Source: Warburgia ugandensis (taxonomy: Eukaryota > Streptophyta > Magnoliopsida > Canellales > Canellaceae). Taken from it: a DNA stretch of 64,000 nt. The stretch is from contig CP141137.1 of NCBI GenBank assembly GCA_035236585.1, forward strand, positions 12,602,327-12,666,326. The letters are read 5' to 3'. Positions 13,001 through 25,202 of this stretch are shown one piece after another. The notes beneath the pieces were generated by a model. The model was not told the DNA's origin. It ran no database searches and saw nothing but the letters and a program-made list of their open reading frames with translations. A program made the translations under genes and the position numbers. Position 1 is the stretch's first letter. Each line of letters starts with the position of its first letter.

Positions 13001-16000
13001 TGTTCTGAACCTCTCCTGCCCAGCTGCAACAGTGACACTAATTTTATTTCCCAGAATTATTTACTGTTACACCAGGACTATAAGACAGGTATTGTAGTTT
13101 CCCAGTAAGTATTATACAAGCACTGGATAAAGTATTAATGCCCAGTACAGATTTCAACAAGAAAATTTCCTGATGAAAAAATTATCATAAGATACAAAGG
13201 GGGCAGAAATTCAATACAATCATCAAGCCTCCAATATAAACTGATTTCTACCATTTAAGTACTATAAACTAGAGAAGATTAGGTATTTCTCTGCAGTTGT
13301 CAAGGTTATCTTTTGTTGGTCACATAGAGCATCTTCAAAATGCATCCATGATTGTGTCATATTAAATGTTCATTGAAGGAGACATGACATAGGCATCACA
13401 AGCAAATGAATGTTTCAGCAGACTCAATGTTTTGGCCAATAACAAATATTTTGACAAAATAATAAGCATCTTCCAGTTTTCATTCAATTTAATTGATCTT
13501 CAATATTCCTAAAAGTACTGATTCACACTTCTGCCTGAAATACAGGATTAGAAGATAATGCTAACATTATCTGATTGTCACAATATAGAAGTGTAGCCTT
13601 GGAAGCTGTAATATTGCCACCACAATGTTTCTCATCACAAGATTTCAGCTGCCACCATCCTGCATTCTCCTCCAACACTAGATCTTGCTACAGTTTTCTG
13701 TTTGCAGCTACGCAATGACACTAGGTGTCTTCTAATGAAGACATAATATCTAGTCCTTCAGGATGGATCACCTGCCCAGTCTGAGTATGGAAATGTAATA
13801 ATAAGATGTCAATCCATGACAATCTAATTGTTCTTTCATACATCAGATGATCATTTTTAGAGTTCCAGTAGTTAAAAAGAGGATCCTTTTTCAACTGCTT
13901 GCAATTTGCTAAATACATTTGATATAAATGAACTATCTTTCTTGTTTAAAAGCATATATGCTTTGGGCTTAGTGAATAATGAGGTCTTGGTGTGGAACCT
14001 GCAATGCTCAGATACTCTGACCCAGCTTTTGTCTCCCGGTCAATTAATAAATAGCATAGGAATGAGTACAGGCTTTGCAACAAACATCTTAGAAGAGCTT
14101 GGAAACTTCTTCAGTACACTTATCAACTCCCTTTCTGATTGAAAAAGAGAGCTCTTATAAAGGTTAGAAAAATTCAAGCATATCAGGTCCACAGATATTT
14201 TCCCGCTTCTTCTTTACGTTATCTTACTGTCTAATAGGAACGAGACCCTGTATATATCCTTGTCTGATTAGTTGCCTCAATATGGCTTCAACACCTCGAA
14301 GCTTTACCTTGACAAACAATCTTTTTCCTCCTCACAGAGAGCTAATAATACTTATATGCTATCAGCAAAGACTCCGCTAGAGTTTACCATGGAATTTACA
14401 ATGGCGAGTTTTAAGCCTCTTATGTCATATACAATTGACATAAGTATGCGTTCAGGGACTTCATACAGAACATCATATTTGTAGTATCCATATTTATGTT
14501 CATCATAGAAGACATATTCTCCACTTTGGCACATCAAATTAGGTTCCACACCTTCAAAACTTATCATAGGCTAAGTTGTCATCATTCTAGTTCCACCATC
14601 CTTTCCGATTAATCAAGATTACGTATGCACTATGTTGCCCTTCCAATTAAGTCATTGTTTGGTTAGATGGAAAGCCCAAATGCAATCTCATGTCAAAACT
14701 TTTATATTTCAAGCCATCTGATTCATCCAATGACTTGTGATTTCGTCTGTCCCATCCTTGCTTTAAGAAAATTAATAGTAGGTTGCATAGACATGGTTGC
14801 TCCTTGACACAACATCTATTGTAACCACCATGAGCTTCACTTCTCAAACCAACTCGCTATAAGTACAAGCTCCAAGACTGTATACTCTGCCGCTCCCAAC
14901 TGGCAGAAAAATGAAAGAAAGCCAACGTGTTGTGATGGAGTAATAAGAGTAATATTATTGGAAGTTGAAATAGGGACAGAGGGAAACCAAGAAATATTTC
15001 ACGAAGGAAAATAGAACTTCCTACACTTGTGCACCCTTTCTTCCATCTCCAACACACAACCAGAAAATGCTGGAACTTGAAAAAAGAAAAAGCCCTTATG
15101 GTTGACTTTTAACTTTCTTCCTTAGCAATTAGATATGAATTATACCTGAAATAGGTAAATCAATATTTATCTAATTTCAGTAAACCTGCAAGATCATGAT
15201 CTACAGTACAAGCCTTCTTTGTAAGCAGAATTAGCTAACCATACAAATTGAGTTCCGCTGCAGCACATTAGCACGGTATGGAGTTTTGTACCATCTCTAT
15301 GTTTTATTTCAGAGCTGACATCTGGAGGTTTCTTAAAAATAATATGAGACAGGTCATATATCTTTCTCAATTCTTTGCACATATAGGGAGGGCGAGTGCT
15401 CCTTTATTTTATCTTGATCAATTTAAATAACTAACTGATAAGAGCACACATTAGCCAACTGTTCTTCATTATGGCATTAAGAAATATAGAGCTGAATTTA
15501 GGCCTATCTCAAGCGTCATTCCTCAAATTAAACAGTCCCAGAATCTCTTATTGATTTGATAGTTGAAGGGAAGTGTACCATCATGCAGGTTTACCGTAGC
15601 CCTACTCCATATTTGCCATCAGCTCTTGTGGCCCTGTCTCTTATAAAAGAGCTTCTATGTTTGGTTGCCTTTTCAATTTATCATTTTGAACTTTTGAAAT
15701 CAAGTAAAAAATTTCAGCAATAACAGACTGGGAAACCTAATCGATCAGAAATTTACCAATAAAATGTAACAACCGGTAAGAATTACAGCTAGTTATAAAG
15801 ATTGGTGGAGAAGCGGTTTTAATGGATTACCAACACATTTAAAATTATGAATATGAGAGAGAAATTATATTAAAAAATTATACTTAAAGATTTCTGTAAA
15901 AAATAGTTAGCAAAATACCAGTGTCCCAAATAGTAAGCTTCAGCCTCTTGCCACCAACATTGAGCAGCTTGATCTTGAAATCCACACCTAAAAGTAAATG

Positions 16001-18111
16001 TTACAAAACCATGAGTTCAGATCATGATCAAATAAGAGATGGAACTGCAACACAAAAAGATTTTACAGCTTGACCACATCTAGCAAAGAAAACAAAAGGA
16101 AGAGGTATCCACTAAAGACATTTTTTCTCACAGCAATACAGATAACAAAGACAAGGTATATTTTTTTGGCGTGCATTTTAAGGCCCAACAGTTCGTGAGG
16201 GTTATTGATGCCTGCATAGTACGAATTAAGGTGCTTGAAAGTTGGCCAGTTGGGAGGAATGGATGATACATGACAATCCCTCGTGTGCATTAGCAGCATT
16301 GGTCTGTGCATCTCGAAAATTTGCCGAAGTTATCTTGCTGAATATAGGGATTGTGGTGAGTTCTTTTTGAGATTTGGTGAATACCCAAAGTGAAAATTAT
16401 GAGACTTTGTCCTATAAATTCTAGATTAAGACTCAATCATTAACGAGTTGTGTCAGCTTCTCAGCTGAAGTAGAAAAGTATAAGAAGAGAAAGAACATGA
16501 AGAACACAAGGGGTTTTTACATGGAAAAGCCAAGAAAGAAAGTGGAAACCAGTTGAAGATCAAAATTTGAAGACAAGGAGCACATTTTTTCCCACCTAGA
16601 GTGAACAGGATGAGACTTCTTTTACCCAAGATATCTGACAAGCTAAAGCTCAAAGATGACAAGCACCCAAGGTGTTTTGTTTATACTAATGAGGTCAATT
16701 TCTTCTGCACTAGGGCCAACTGTTTTTTCCAATCTAAAGTTAGGCCAAACATGTCAAATGTGTCATTACTCCATGAATTATAGAGCAAATACAATATGGC
16801 ATTGATCACTCCTGCCTATAAACCAAAACCTAATTTTTCGCAAAGTAGAGCAAGAATGTTCATGTAGAAGAACATTACATTAGAGAACTTCACAACTCAA
16901 ACAAAAGTTCTAACTCACTCCACTCCAGTCAATCAACATCGTCATTGCCTATACTCCTTATTTCAACTCAGAAGGTGACCAAAAAATCTTATTTGAGAGC
17001 AGTAGCTTAAGAAATTTCAGTGGAAATATAAACAGATGCAACTCGTTCCACAATCAACTTTACTGACGTGAATAGGTTATGCCACCAAGCTCGTATTACT
17101 ACCCCAACTGCAATCAAGCTTTCATCTACAGGACTAACCTGTGATCACACTGTTCATGAACTAGAATACTAAATCAATATAGTAACAGCACATTGCAAAT
17201 CAAAAGGTTTGTCCAAGAGAGTACTTTTGAACTGTTCATGAACCAAAATCCTAAATCAATATAGCCACTTAGTGCAGATCAAAAGGTTTTTACCAAGAAA
17301 AGAGCATTCTTACACAGTTCATGAACAACAATAGACACGACTGCATAGGCAAATCAAAAGTTTTCTACTGGGGAAAAGGAGTAACTTTTGCACTGTAAAG
17401 AACCAGAATCCTCAATCAATCTACCCACTTAGTGCATATCACACCGTTTGTACAGGGCAAACAGTGTGCTCCAAGTTCCATGAACCAGAATCCGATATCA
17501 ACATAACCCGTTGGCACCAATCAGAAGTTTGTACGCACTTATCTATGAAGAGCAACCACATGAGTCATTCAACTAAATTCCCACTAAATGGGTACATGAC
17601 CACTCTTGCCTTTCTAAACCACTAAACTCAATCATATACTTTAATAATTTTACATGCAAGGCTTATTTCCCTCGACGCAAACACAGTGCTCTCCCATCCC
17701 CAAACGAGACATGGTGTCGTCCACAGGTAGAATTTGCCACAGCGACACAGCAACTGGTTCAATGCACCGACACAACACCTGTCAAGTTCCAGGTGACCCA
17801 CAAAGCAGGAAAGCAGAAGACATGCAAATTCATTTATGCCAGAGAAATTTCAAATTACTAAATAGGGGAATAAAGAAACAAATCTTAAAGTTTGAAAACT
17901 TCGCAGCAGACAAAAATCAAGTAAGATGACTGATCAGCAGAAGAAGAGATAAATAAAACAACTGAAATTGCATACCAACGGTGGTGTCAGGATCACCGAA
18001 AACATTAGAAATGAAGCTGACAACCAAGCTACTCTTCCCAACCCCAGAATCTCCGACCATCAAGAGCTTGAAAGAGAAATCATAGCTGCCCTGCTCCTTC
18101 GACGATCCCAT
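3891..18111 (-). CDS. RABC1: RAB18-class small GTPase (RABC1-like), partial: five exons, C-terminal exon not found
   Basis: A Rab-family small GTPase, a membrane-bound molecular switch; plant RABC proteins form the RAB18 class. Exons (minus): 18111-17976, 15987-15919, 13023-12958, 10008-9887, 4019-3891. They sum to 522 nt (174 codons) and join in frame, with GT donors and AG acceptors at every junction. Motifs by residue: P-loop GDSGVGKS 20-27, switch I Thr44 in TTVGVDF, WDTAGQE 66-72, NKVD 127-130, ECSAK 155-159. The Rab-typical TSSYYRGA and the RABC1-like STNQDC (115-120) support the assignment. Start: ATG at 18111; the codon before it is TTG, so no longer start is credible. The roughly 35-residue tail with prenylated cysteines is absent from the sequence I could read; exon 5 ends at a good donor (AAG/GTATTC), so a further exon is expected, either below position 3891 or outside the window. 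RABC1 over RABC2 is a judgement from short motifs. Confidence 0.9.
6459..7420. repeat. foldback-like block: 198-bp direct duplication followed by inverted subrepeats
   Basis: The segment from 6459 repeats from 6656 (period about 198 bp once the SINE is removed). Both copies carry the subunit AACCATTCAAATAATAG next to TTTTAGAACATCTAAA. From about 7020 on, the same subunit appears inverted (TATTTGAATAGTTTAGAT, TGTTCTAAAATGTG) several times. Direct plus inverted subrepeats resemble the long terminal inverted repeats of foldback or Mutator-like elements. No transposase is seen and the outer ends are not defined. Confidence 0.65.
6725..6889 (+). mobile_element. SINE, Au-like, tRNA-derived, with perfect 14-bp target duplication
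   Basis: Target duplication AACAATAGGTCATG lies at 6711-6724 and 6890-6903. The body has the pol III A-box-like start GCAATGGTAAAAG and a B-box-like AAGTTCAAGG. It ends GGGCTGCCCTTTTT, as in the plant Au SINE family. The 5' end lacks the GGGGAGCCTTGGT segment of other copies, so it is slightly 5'-truncated. Confidence 0.9.
8801..8980 (-). mobile_element. SINE, Au-like, near full length
   Basis: Read on the minus strand it begins GGGGAGCCTTGGTGCAATGG, has the B-box GGGTTCAAGGCG and continues to GTGCATTGAGGCTGC, the family's 3' end. No clear target duplication is visible, so the ends are accurate to about 10 bases. Confidence 0.85.
9887..10008 (-). CDS. RABC1: GTPase exon 4 (guanine-specificity NKVD)
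   Basis: Acceptor TGTTTAG then TTTATGATGTG; ends GTTGATAAG before GTAACT. Encodes [20 protein letters not shown], then [20 protein letters not shown] and K. Confidence 0.93.
10009..12957 (-). other. intron 3 of the GTPase gene (2.9 kb)
   Basis: Bounded by matching splice sites. No repeat family or reading frame is recognised inside; a short TTTC run lies near 10778. Confidence 0.85.
12958..13023 (-). CDS. RABC1: GTPase exon 3 (switch II)
   Basis: Acceptor TTGCAG then CTGGGCAGGAG; ends ATTCTTG before GTATGA. Encodes [19 protein letters not shown] and IIL. The Gln71 of AGQE is the usual catalytic glutamine of the family. Confidence 0.92.
13024..15918 (-). other. intron 2 of the GTPase gene (2.9 kb)
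   Basis: Bounded by matching splice sites. I see no mobile element or coding content in it. The plus strand near 13950-14570 has longer open stretches without family resemblance. Confidence 0.85.
15919..15987 (-). CDS. RABC1: GTPase exon 2 (switch I strand, WDT)
   Basis: Acceptor TTTTAG then GTGTGGATTTC; ends GGGACACTG before GTATTT. Encodes [20 protein letters not shown] and WDT. Phase matches exons 1 and 3; too short to be noticed without splicing. Confidence 0.92.
15988..17975 (-). other. intron 1 of the GTPase gene (2.0 kb)
   Basis: Bounded by the exon 1 donor and exon 2 acceptor. Its first (gene-sense) half carries an 82-bp minisatellite at 17149-17550. First introns often carry enhancer activity in plants, but nothing here shows that directly. 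Confidence 0.85.
17149..17550. repeat. minisatellite, five degenerate copies of about 82 bp
   Basis: The phrase TGTTCATGAACC/TAGAATCC recurs at about 17151, 17233, 17315, 17391 and 17475. Each is followed by ATCAATATA, CACTTAGTGCA and a degenerate ATCAAAAGGTTTGTAC. Copies differ by substitutions and small indels, so the array is old. Confidence 0.75.
17976..18111 (-). CDS. RABC1: GTPase exon 1 (start codon, P-loop)
   Basis: Encodes residues 1-45 plus the first base of Gly46. Begins ATGGGATCG and ends ACCGTTG before the donor GTATGC. Contains the P-loop GDSGVGKSS. Confidence 0.93.
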
Positions 18112-19348
18112 CAATTTTTCAGCTCACACACTCACTCACTCTCTCGAACAGCGTGATGTAAACGAGTTTTCGAATTTCAAAAGGAAAGAAGAAGACTATC
18201 GTGGGTCTTTAGAGGTCCAGGTGGGGTGGGGATGGTGGAAGAAGAGATGTCGTGGAAGAAGGAGAAAAGAAATGAAAATGGTGTGTAGGCATCGCATCTG
18301 CTGCATGTAAACAACTAGATTGAAAAGGGAAAAGGAGGACAAATGGATGCTTATTCTTCCTCCACCGTGTCCTTGGCCCTGCTTGCCCCCCTACTCCCTT
18401 TCCCTCTCTCTCCCTTTCTCTCCCAAGACAAGGGTGGCGGAAACAGTTTGTACATTTTCGACTAACTTTAGTCGGATTCCGGGGAGCTTGCGGGTGTGGA
18501 AAGGATTGGACTTGAAGCAAGTGTTGAGGTAGGACCAACCACCTGAACCGTCGTTTTCGCCACCAAATCCAAACCCTTCTCCTACTCTTCGTTGGGTTTG
18601 GAATTTCTCTGCCTCTGCATTAACTCCAACTAGCTTTTCGGCCGGAGTATGCGAATCTCTTGGTTTAATAATGCCACTCCCCATCCTGATTATTTTCTTT
18701 TACTTGTATCCAAGTGGTGTCAAAAGAAGAATGCCAAGTCGAGCGCCCCTAGCTTTTGTACGACGAGTTCTACCTAGTTATGATCTACTGTCGCATCTAA
18801 TTCCTGCGACTTTGGATCTGTCCTCGCATCTAATTCTTTCTGGATGTGTCCTCGCATCTAATTCCTTCAGACTTTGGACGTGTCCTAGATCAAAATCATG
18901 CACATTGGATGACTCTAACACCCTGCCAAAGAAAAAATATATATATGAAGTAGATAATCGTGCAAAAAGTATGAGCGCGTTGAAATAAAGCACTTACAAG
19001 TGCTTTGATTTAGCATTTCCGTTGGTAGAAAAGATCCACCATCAAATGATTCTTGCTGTGAATGTTTTGTTATTGAATAACTCAGTGCACCTCTATTTGC
19101 TTATGCTTGTTTCAATACCCGGTGCTTGAGATAGAGCAAGATGACTTGAGATGAGATAGGCTACATACCCATTAGTCGTGCTTGGCTGGCTTAAGATGAA
19201 GTGACATCCCCTTATCTCTTATTGATGCCTGAGAATGAGATGGATGTGAGGCCATCTCAACTCAGCTATCCCAACTCAGTTCGAGTAATCTCAAGCCACA
19301 TCTCATCCCATCTCAAAAATTACTAGCAACGCCATCTATCTATTATAT
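18112..19348. other. upstream flank of the GTPase gene: 5' leader and promoter region
   Basis: The first 40 bases above the ATG are CA/CT-rich on the plus strand and probably leader. A pyrimidine-rich patch lies near 18390-18425. No TATA element was assigned with confidence. A minus-strand open stretch at 18391-18684 has no family resemblance and is not annotated as a gene. Confidence 0.45.
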
Positions 19349-20180
19349 ATAATAATATAAGATGACGTGCCTTTTCATAGGAGCGGTATATGTTACTTTC
19401 TCATTTCTTTTTCTCTCCTCTTTTTTATTCCCCTTTTCTTTCTTTCTTTCTTTTGATGTTTTCTATATCACATGCAACAAATGATATATTTACTAAACCT
19501 CTATAATGAGTAACTTATATGCAATAAAAGTGATATCCTTCTTCTAACCATCTTTTCTTCTTCTTGCTTTTCCTTTTATATTTTTAATAAATGCTTCTTT
19601 TTACTATTTAGTGCCAATAAATATAGATTGTAGAAATATTTTGGCATGTACATATTTTCCAAGAAAAGTAGTATTGTTGTTTATTGTGTTATTTCTTTTC
19701 ATAAAAAGACTTGAATTAGGTTTTTTTTCTCAGAATATAAATTAGTATTTTGTCTAAAACCTAGTATAATATAAGATGATGTGCCTTTTGATGGGGGAGT
19801 AACGTATGTTTTTCATTTCTTTTTCTCTCCTATTTTTTATTTCCCTTTCTTTCAGTGTTTTTTTTCACTCATAATAAATGCTATATTTACTAAACCTCCA
19901 TAGTCTTTAAATTGTATGCAATAAAACTAGTATCTTCTTCTAACCTTTTCTCTTCTACTTTATTTTCTTTCTATGTTTTCTTAATAAATAATAAAATGCT
20001 TCTCTTTCCTATTTAGTGCCGGTATATATTGATTGTGGAGATATTTTGGCATTTACATATTGTATATTGTCCAAGAAAAGCTGTACTATTTTCAATTATA
20101 TTATTCTCTTCATAAAAAGATTTGGATTAGGTAATCTTTCCTTTTTCAACTACAAATGAGTATTTTGTCTAAAACTCATA
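19349..20180. repeat. tandem duplication, two copies with 414-bp period
   Basis: Copy 1 starts near AATATAAGATGACGTGCC (19354) and copy 2 near AATATAAGATGATGTGCC (19768). Shared blocks include TTTCTTTTTCTCTCCT, ATATTTACTAAACCTC, TATTTAGTGCC, ATATTTTGGCAT and GTATTTTGTCTAAAAC. The copies have diverged clearly, with several indels. Confidence 0.85.
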
Positions 20181-20563
20181 GAAAGATTTAGTAATTTTTT
20201 CTTTTTGCATCTAAAAATTAGGAAGCTAAATTCTTTTTTTTTATTTTTTTATTTGGATTGCACTTCCTACGTTCTTTCTTAGGCATCCATGTTATTTTCA
20301 TATATCTAGGTATATTTTATTATTTCTTATATATATATATATATATTTCCTATGTTCATTAAGCTAAAAGTTGGGATTTGGAAAACTAAAAACTAATTAA
20401 TTGGTACTTTAATAATTAGGATTTTTGGCCAAAATCTCAAATTTTTATTAGTAATCTGCGTGAACCACATCTCCTTTCACTCTCTCCAATGATAGATTCA
20501 TCATCTAAGGACTTTGATAATGGTAAGGTCCTCCCTTATTTTGGAGTTTTCTTTGAAATGGTT

Positions 20564-20613
<50 letters not shown>

Positions 20614-21481
20614 TGGTGATAGGTTGGCTTTTATGTGTTCCTTTTCCATCTATTTGAACCAATGTAGTGGGCCCAATGATAGATGTGTTCTCTTGATTCA
20701 TTTTTGTCAATGGTTAGATTGAAACTAAAACAAAAAAGAAACTAGCTAGCAAGTCTTGGCATCGAAGTGCCTGTAACATCCTCTTCGATAAGTTCTTCAT
20801 GAAAATCCATCAAATCACCAATTCAGATTGCTTTTTCACATTCCTCCATCGACAATGTTATAGGCTTTTGAATTCCCTTTTTCTTTTATTTATTCTGTAT
20901 CTCTAGATTCTTTTAGATATTTGAATTTATGCTTTTGCAAAATAGAAAATATTTCTCATTTTCAATTCATAGGAAAGGAAAATTCCTTAGTGTGGTGGAA
21001 GAGGACTCAGGCAATGCAATTACATGGATTGAATGTATAGAGACAACAACTTGCTATAGTGTAACATATTAGACGTTTGAGATTTGAGAGAAGAGTGAGC
21101 CCCACACGTTCTTGCTCGCTTATATCTTCCAAACGAAAGTGTGGACATCCACCATATAATAACTCTTTGTATGCTGTTATATGATGCATGTGGTGGCTAG
21201 TGTTATACTATCTAAACAATTTATTTGTCTCCATGATTTTACGCAAAAATTCTCCCCCATCTCAATGACTCTAAGGCATTGATTTGTTGAGGCACTGAAG
21301 AAAATATGCATTTCACATTTTAGTTTATAACTGACTATTTAAAGGCAATGAATTGAGGGTCATGATTATAAATTCTCGACAAGTCATCAACAACTAATCA
21401 GAAAAGTGTTTAACAAAGTAGCAAGGGACCTTTTGACAAAAGGGAGTAAGGATATCATTTCCCTTTCAATTTTCAAATCCA
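20181..21481. other. intergenic, no recognised gene
   Basis: AT-rich, with a short TA run near 20330 and a CT microsatellite at 20567. Nothing coding is recognised. Confidence 0.5.
20567..20611. repeat. (CT)n microsatellite, about 45 bp
   Basis: Uninterrupted dinucleotide run. Confidence 0.97.
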
Positions 21482-21498
21482 TAATAAAATTTATAATT

Positions 21499-21648
21499 TA
21501 GAAGGAGAGCCTTGCTGCAACGTTAAAAGTTGTTGTCGTGTGACCTTGAGATCATAGGTTCAAGGGGTAGAAACAACCTCTTTCAAAAATAAAAGGTAAG
21601 ACTGCATACTATAAGACCTTGTGGTCCGCCCCTTCCCCTGCCCTTTTG
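21499..21648 (+). mobile_element. SINE, Au-like, with perfect 17-bp target duplication
   Basis: Flanked by TAATAAAATTTATAATT at 21482-21498 and 21649-21665. The body reads GAGAGCCTTGCTGCAACG, then AAAAGTTGTTGTCGTG (A-box side), AGGTTCAAGG (B-box) and the 3' part GTGGTCCGCCCCTTCCCC ending CCCTTTTG. The 3' segment between the CCCC block and the terminal CCCTTTT is deleted relative to the copy at 6725. Confidence 0.92.
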
Positions 21649-21665
21649 TAATAAAATTTATAATT

Positions 21666-22778
21666 CGCCCCCGCCTATCCACCAGACCAAATGCAAACCA
21701 AACAACAAAACATTAGTTATTTGATTCATTACCTCCAAATAGATGAAAAAGAAAGAGCCAACAGGGTTTCAATCAAGGTGCAAAAAGTTGTCCAGTAAGT
21801 AGTCTAGACAAATGTCTCCTCTAAGAGATGTATAAAGAAGCTATCTAACACGGGCTAACAATTCATGAGTTGGATTTATCCATCAATAGCAAAGTTTTTA
21901 TGACAAGTCGCACCCATCCTTCCATAAGTACATATATTAACACACAATAGATCTAAGTCCAACATTGGGCGCTGAAGATAGGAATCAATTTCAGCAAAAG
22001 GACGTATCAATGGCCAGAATCACATTCTTCTTGGCTAAATCCCTTTGAAGAAGATTACCCTTTTGTCTAGGCACCTAGTGGTGTACCATGCCCATGAAGT
22101 TAGTTTTGACATGTTCCAACCTTCTTTCTTTCTCCTACATAAAGTATTGGCTAGCAGAAGTGGCGGGGTGGGAATCGAATCAGATGCTAGGTTATACATC
22201 AAAATGGAATTCAAACGTTCGGAATTGGCTTTGCATCCTTGCCTAGCAATGCCGTCTCAATTAAGTCTCTTCGATTAAGAGAGCTGATATTCTCACACTC
22301 TCTTCAATGCTAGTGTCACGCTTGCTTTTGGAGTTTTATGGTAAAGTACATATGTGATTTATTTTTTTTAGTAATTAAATAATTCATCTTAAACATCTTG
22401 TTATAAATGAGCTATGTCTTAAAATTTACACATTTTAAACTATTCAAGCATTGATATTTTTAGCTGTTTTTAATATCATTATTTTTCTATCACTGATTTT
22501 AGAATATATATATATATAGTACAATCATTTTATATATATATGATTTTGGGTCAGATCTCATTAACTAGAAAACAGCTAAGATGAACATTCTAATTTGTCA
22601 TGAAGTGGCTCTCAAAATTATGATAAAACTCCAAAAGAAGGTGTGACATTAGTACCATAAGGTGTGGGAATATCAGCTCCAATTACAAATTATTTTCTAT
22701 GGGTTAGAATTTACAAATTGTTTCATGTGATTAGTACTCTTTGTTTGTCTTATGCATAAATTATGACAACCATGTTAC

Positions 22779-22842
<64 letters not shown>

Positions 22843-23249
22843 CTAGCTTACATGATAACAAAAAAGAGACCAACTTTGAGAGTCTAGCCTTTTGCACAAT
22901 CTATATCATAAAATGTGCCTTTTATGAAATGATGGAAAGTGTCATCTGCTAGATTGTTCACCACCCAAACGTTGTACTAATCAATCCCAAGTGTCCAACT
23001 GACAGACTTGAGCTCACTGAATGTGAAATTTTGGTTGATTCTTAGCATTTTAGTAGTTTGTTCTAGCAACTAATCAAATGGCTACTCTTATCAGTCAATT
23101 TGTTGATGAAATATATGCCCTATGCACAAGATGAGACTTAGATTAAAGGGTCCCACTAACATTAGCAATCTCACCACCAATGCTCCATGCGTATGAACCT
23201 AGCCTCTTTTGGTCCTACAATGAAAGGGAGACCTAGATTAAAGGGTCAC
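21666..23249. other. intergenic, no recognised gene
   Basis: No coding signal. A (GA)n run sits at 22783-22840. A 21-bp phrase around GATTAAAGGGTC occurs at about 23138 and again at about 23230, just before retrotransposon sequence begins. Confidence 0.5.
22783..22840. repeat. (GA)n microsatellite, about 58 bp
   Basis: Uninterrupted dinucleotide run. Confidence 0.97.
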
Positions 23250-25202
23250 TCTCTTTCTCTCCCTCTTTCCTTCTCTTTCTCCCTCTTCTTTCCTTTTTCT
23301 TTCTTTTTTTTGTGCTTTTTCTCTCTCTTCCCTTTACAGCCATAGAGCGCGTTTGCCGATGCACTGAAGGGAATATTCCCTCACAGATCATCAAGCACAT
23401 CTGCAAACTCTTCGTCCCTGATTGAATAGGGTTTCTGCCTGGAAAACCTAATTCAATTAGCCATCCAAATGTGGCCATTGGAATTCAATCTCAACCGTTT
23501 GATGGGTTCGTGTTGACCTTATCTATAAAATCCATAAGATTCCAAATTGATCGGAGGCGTATTCATCGGTGAAATCATCGAAAAATAGTAAGTTTGGCGA
23601 CCCTATATGTTTCAGCTTGGATCTCTCTTTTCTATCTATATGCTTCGATTTTGGACACTTCAGGTAGGTTCCTCATCCTCGACTCTAACTATTCTGATAG
23701 TTTATAAGGCAAGAAGAGCACCAAACTAAATTTTCTAGGATGATTTGTCCAGTGAATCCAGTACTGGTGAACTAGCCCAAAAACTCCAATGAAACGTAAA
23801 TTTTTGGAGTTTTTGAGCTATTGGATGGATTCTTGGGGTTCAAAAACCCCACGGTATGAAATCTCAGAGGATGGCCTGTCCAGATTTGGGAGATTGGAGG
23901 AAAAGTTGATCTGACGATCTAGATCGAACTATCTCAACCTATACCTGCAATCAGATGCTGGGACGCACCCAGGGAGACATGCTAAATGACGCTCAACATG
24001 GGCACGCCTCTGCTCGTGCTCACGCCTGCTGAGCATCAAGTGTGCAGTCACGAAGGATAGCAACGCGAGCTGCTTCCCAATTACAGTGAAACGTGCTGCC
24101 CCATTTTATCACATTCTGACAGTCCAGATCAAATCTGGATCGTCAAAACAAATATGAAGCTTAAAACTTCAATTCAGAGCTTATTTTAACTCCAAATCAG
24201 GATCGAAAAGAAGCTCTGGATTCCTGATAAAGAGTAGAATCTCATGGAAACATAAAATTTAAGTTTTATTCACTGTAAATTTCTGTAAATCACAAAAAGT
24301 GGTACTAATTCTCAAGATCAGTCAAATCTGATATGATCAGACCTTAGAATTTTGATCCATTAGTAACCTAATGATGTGATAACTTAAATAAATGGATTAG
24401 ATATAACTGATATGGTAAATCTTTAGATCTTGACCATTAAAAGTAATAAAATCCTTAAAAATACATAATAATCTCCTTGATTAGATTGATCAAGGATGAT
24501 CAGAAATTATGAAACAGTATGGTTGATGAACTAATGATAAGATTATGAGAAATGAATGGCCTGATATGACTAATTTAGGATATATTGAGATCTATGCCAT
24601 TGATTTTGATAAAATGACTAAAGATCTTATTGATCGGTTGGATCAAGAAAAATCAAATCATATGGTGAGATGCATTAATGATCTAGTGATGATATTACAT
24701 TATGATAATGTAATAGATTTGAATAAAAATGAAAGATCAAGATCAAAACCCTTAATGGGATGAAAAATGATCAAAATATGATCATGGGATCAAAATGGAC
24801 AAATAAGATATATTCAAATGAGCATGTAAGCTATTATATTCTATTGTAAATGTTCTTTTATTTGTTTAGTAGATTTAATTGTTAAATTTATTTATTTATG
24901 CTTTAATGTTTATATTATATAAATTACATGAAAAATATAATTAAATAAAAATAGATATTGATGAACATTTACAATGAATATGGACATGAACTTAATGATA
25001 GTAAGGGCTATAATTAGTAGGACAATATAAAGAATATCATTTCCTTGGCCCAAATTAGGAGAATAATAAACCCCATGAATGACATTTTAAATGTTCATGG
25101 ATTTAATTAAAATCAAATAGCAAGAGTACTTAGGGTTTAATGCTCATAGAAACCTTATAAAGGTTAAGCTAAGGTCACCCAAGTAAATGCTAAACATGGT
25201 AG
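23250..25202 (+). mobile_element. 5' LTR of the outer gypsy element, first part (truncated at its 5' end)
   Basis: Aligns with 41490-42890 of the 3' LTR. Shared landmarks are CCCTTTACAGCCAYAGAGCGCG, the palindrome GGGAATATTCCC (23369), GATTGAATAGGGTTTCTG, and TTGGATGGATTCTTGGGGT. The promoter part present in the 3' LTR is missing. It breaks at 25202 in AACATGGTAG and resumes at 34590 in GGTTAAGGTGG. Confidence 0.85.

Noticed and set aside
18391-18684. 97-codon minus-strand frame just upstream of the GTPase start
   Set aside because: No family resemblance, partly from a CT-rich patch, and located in the leader/promoter interval.
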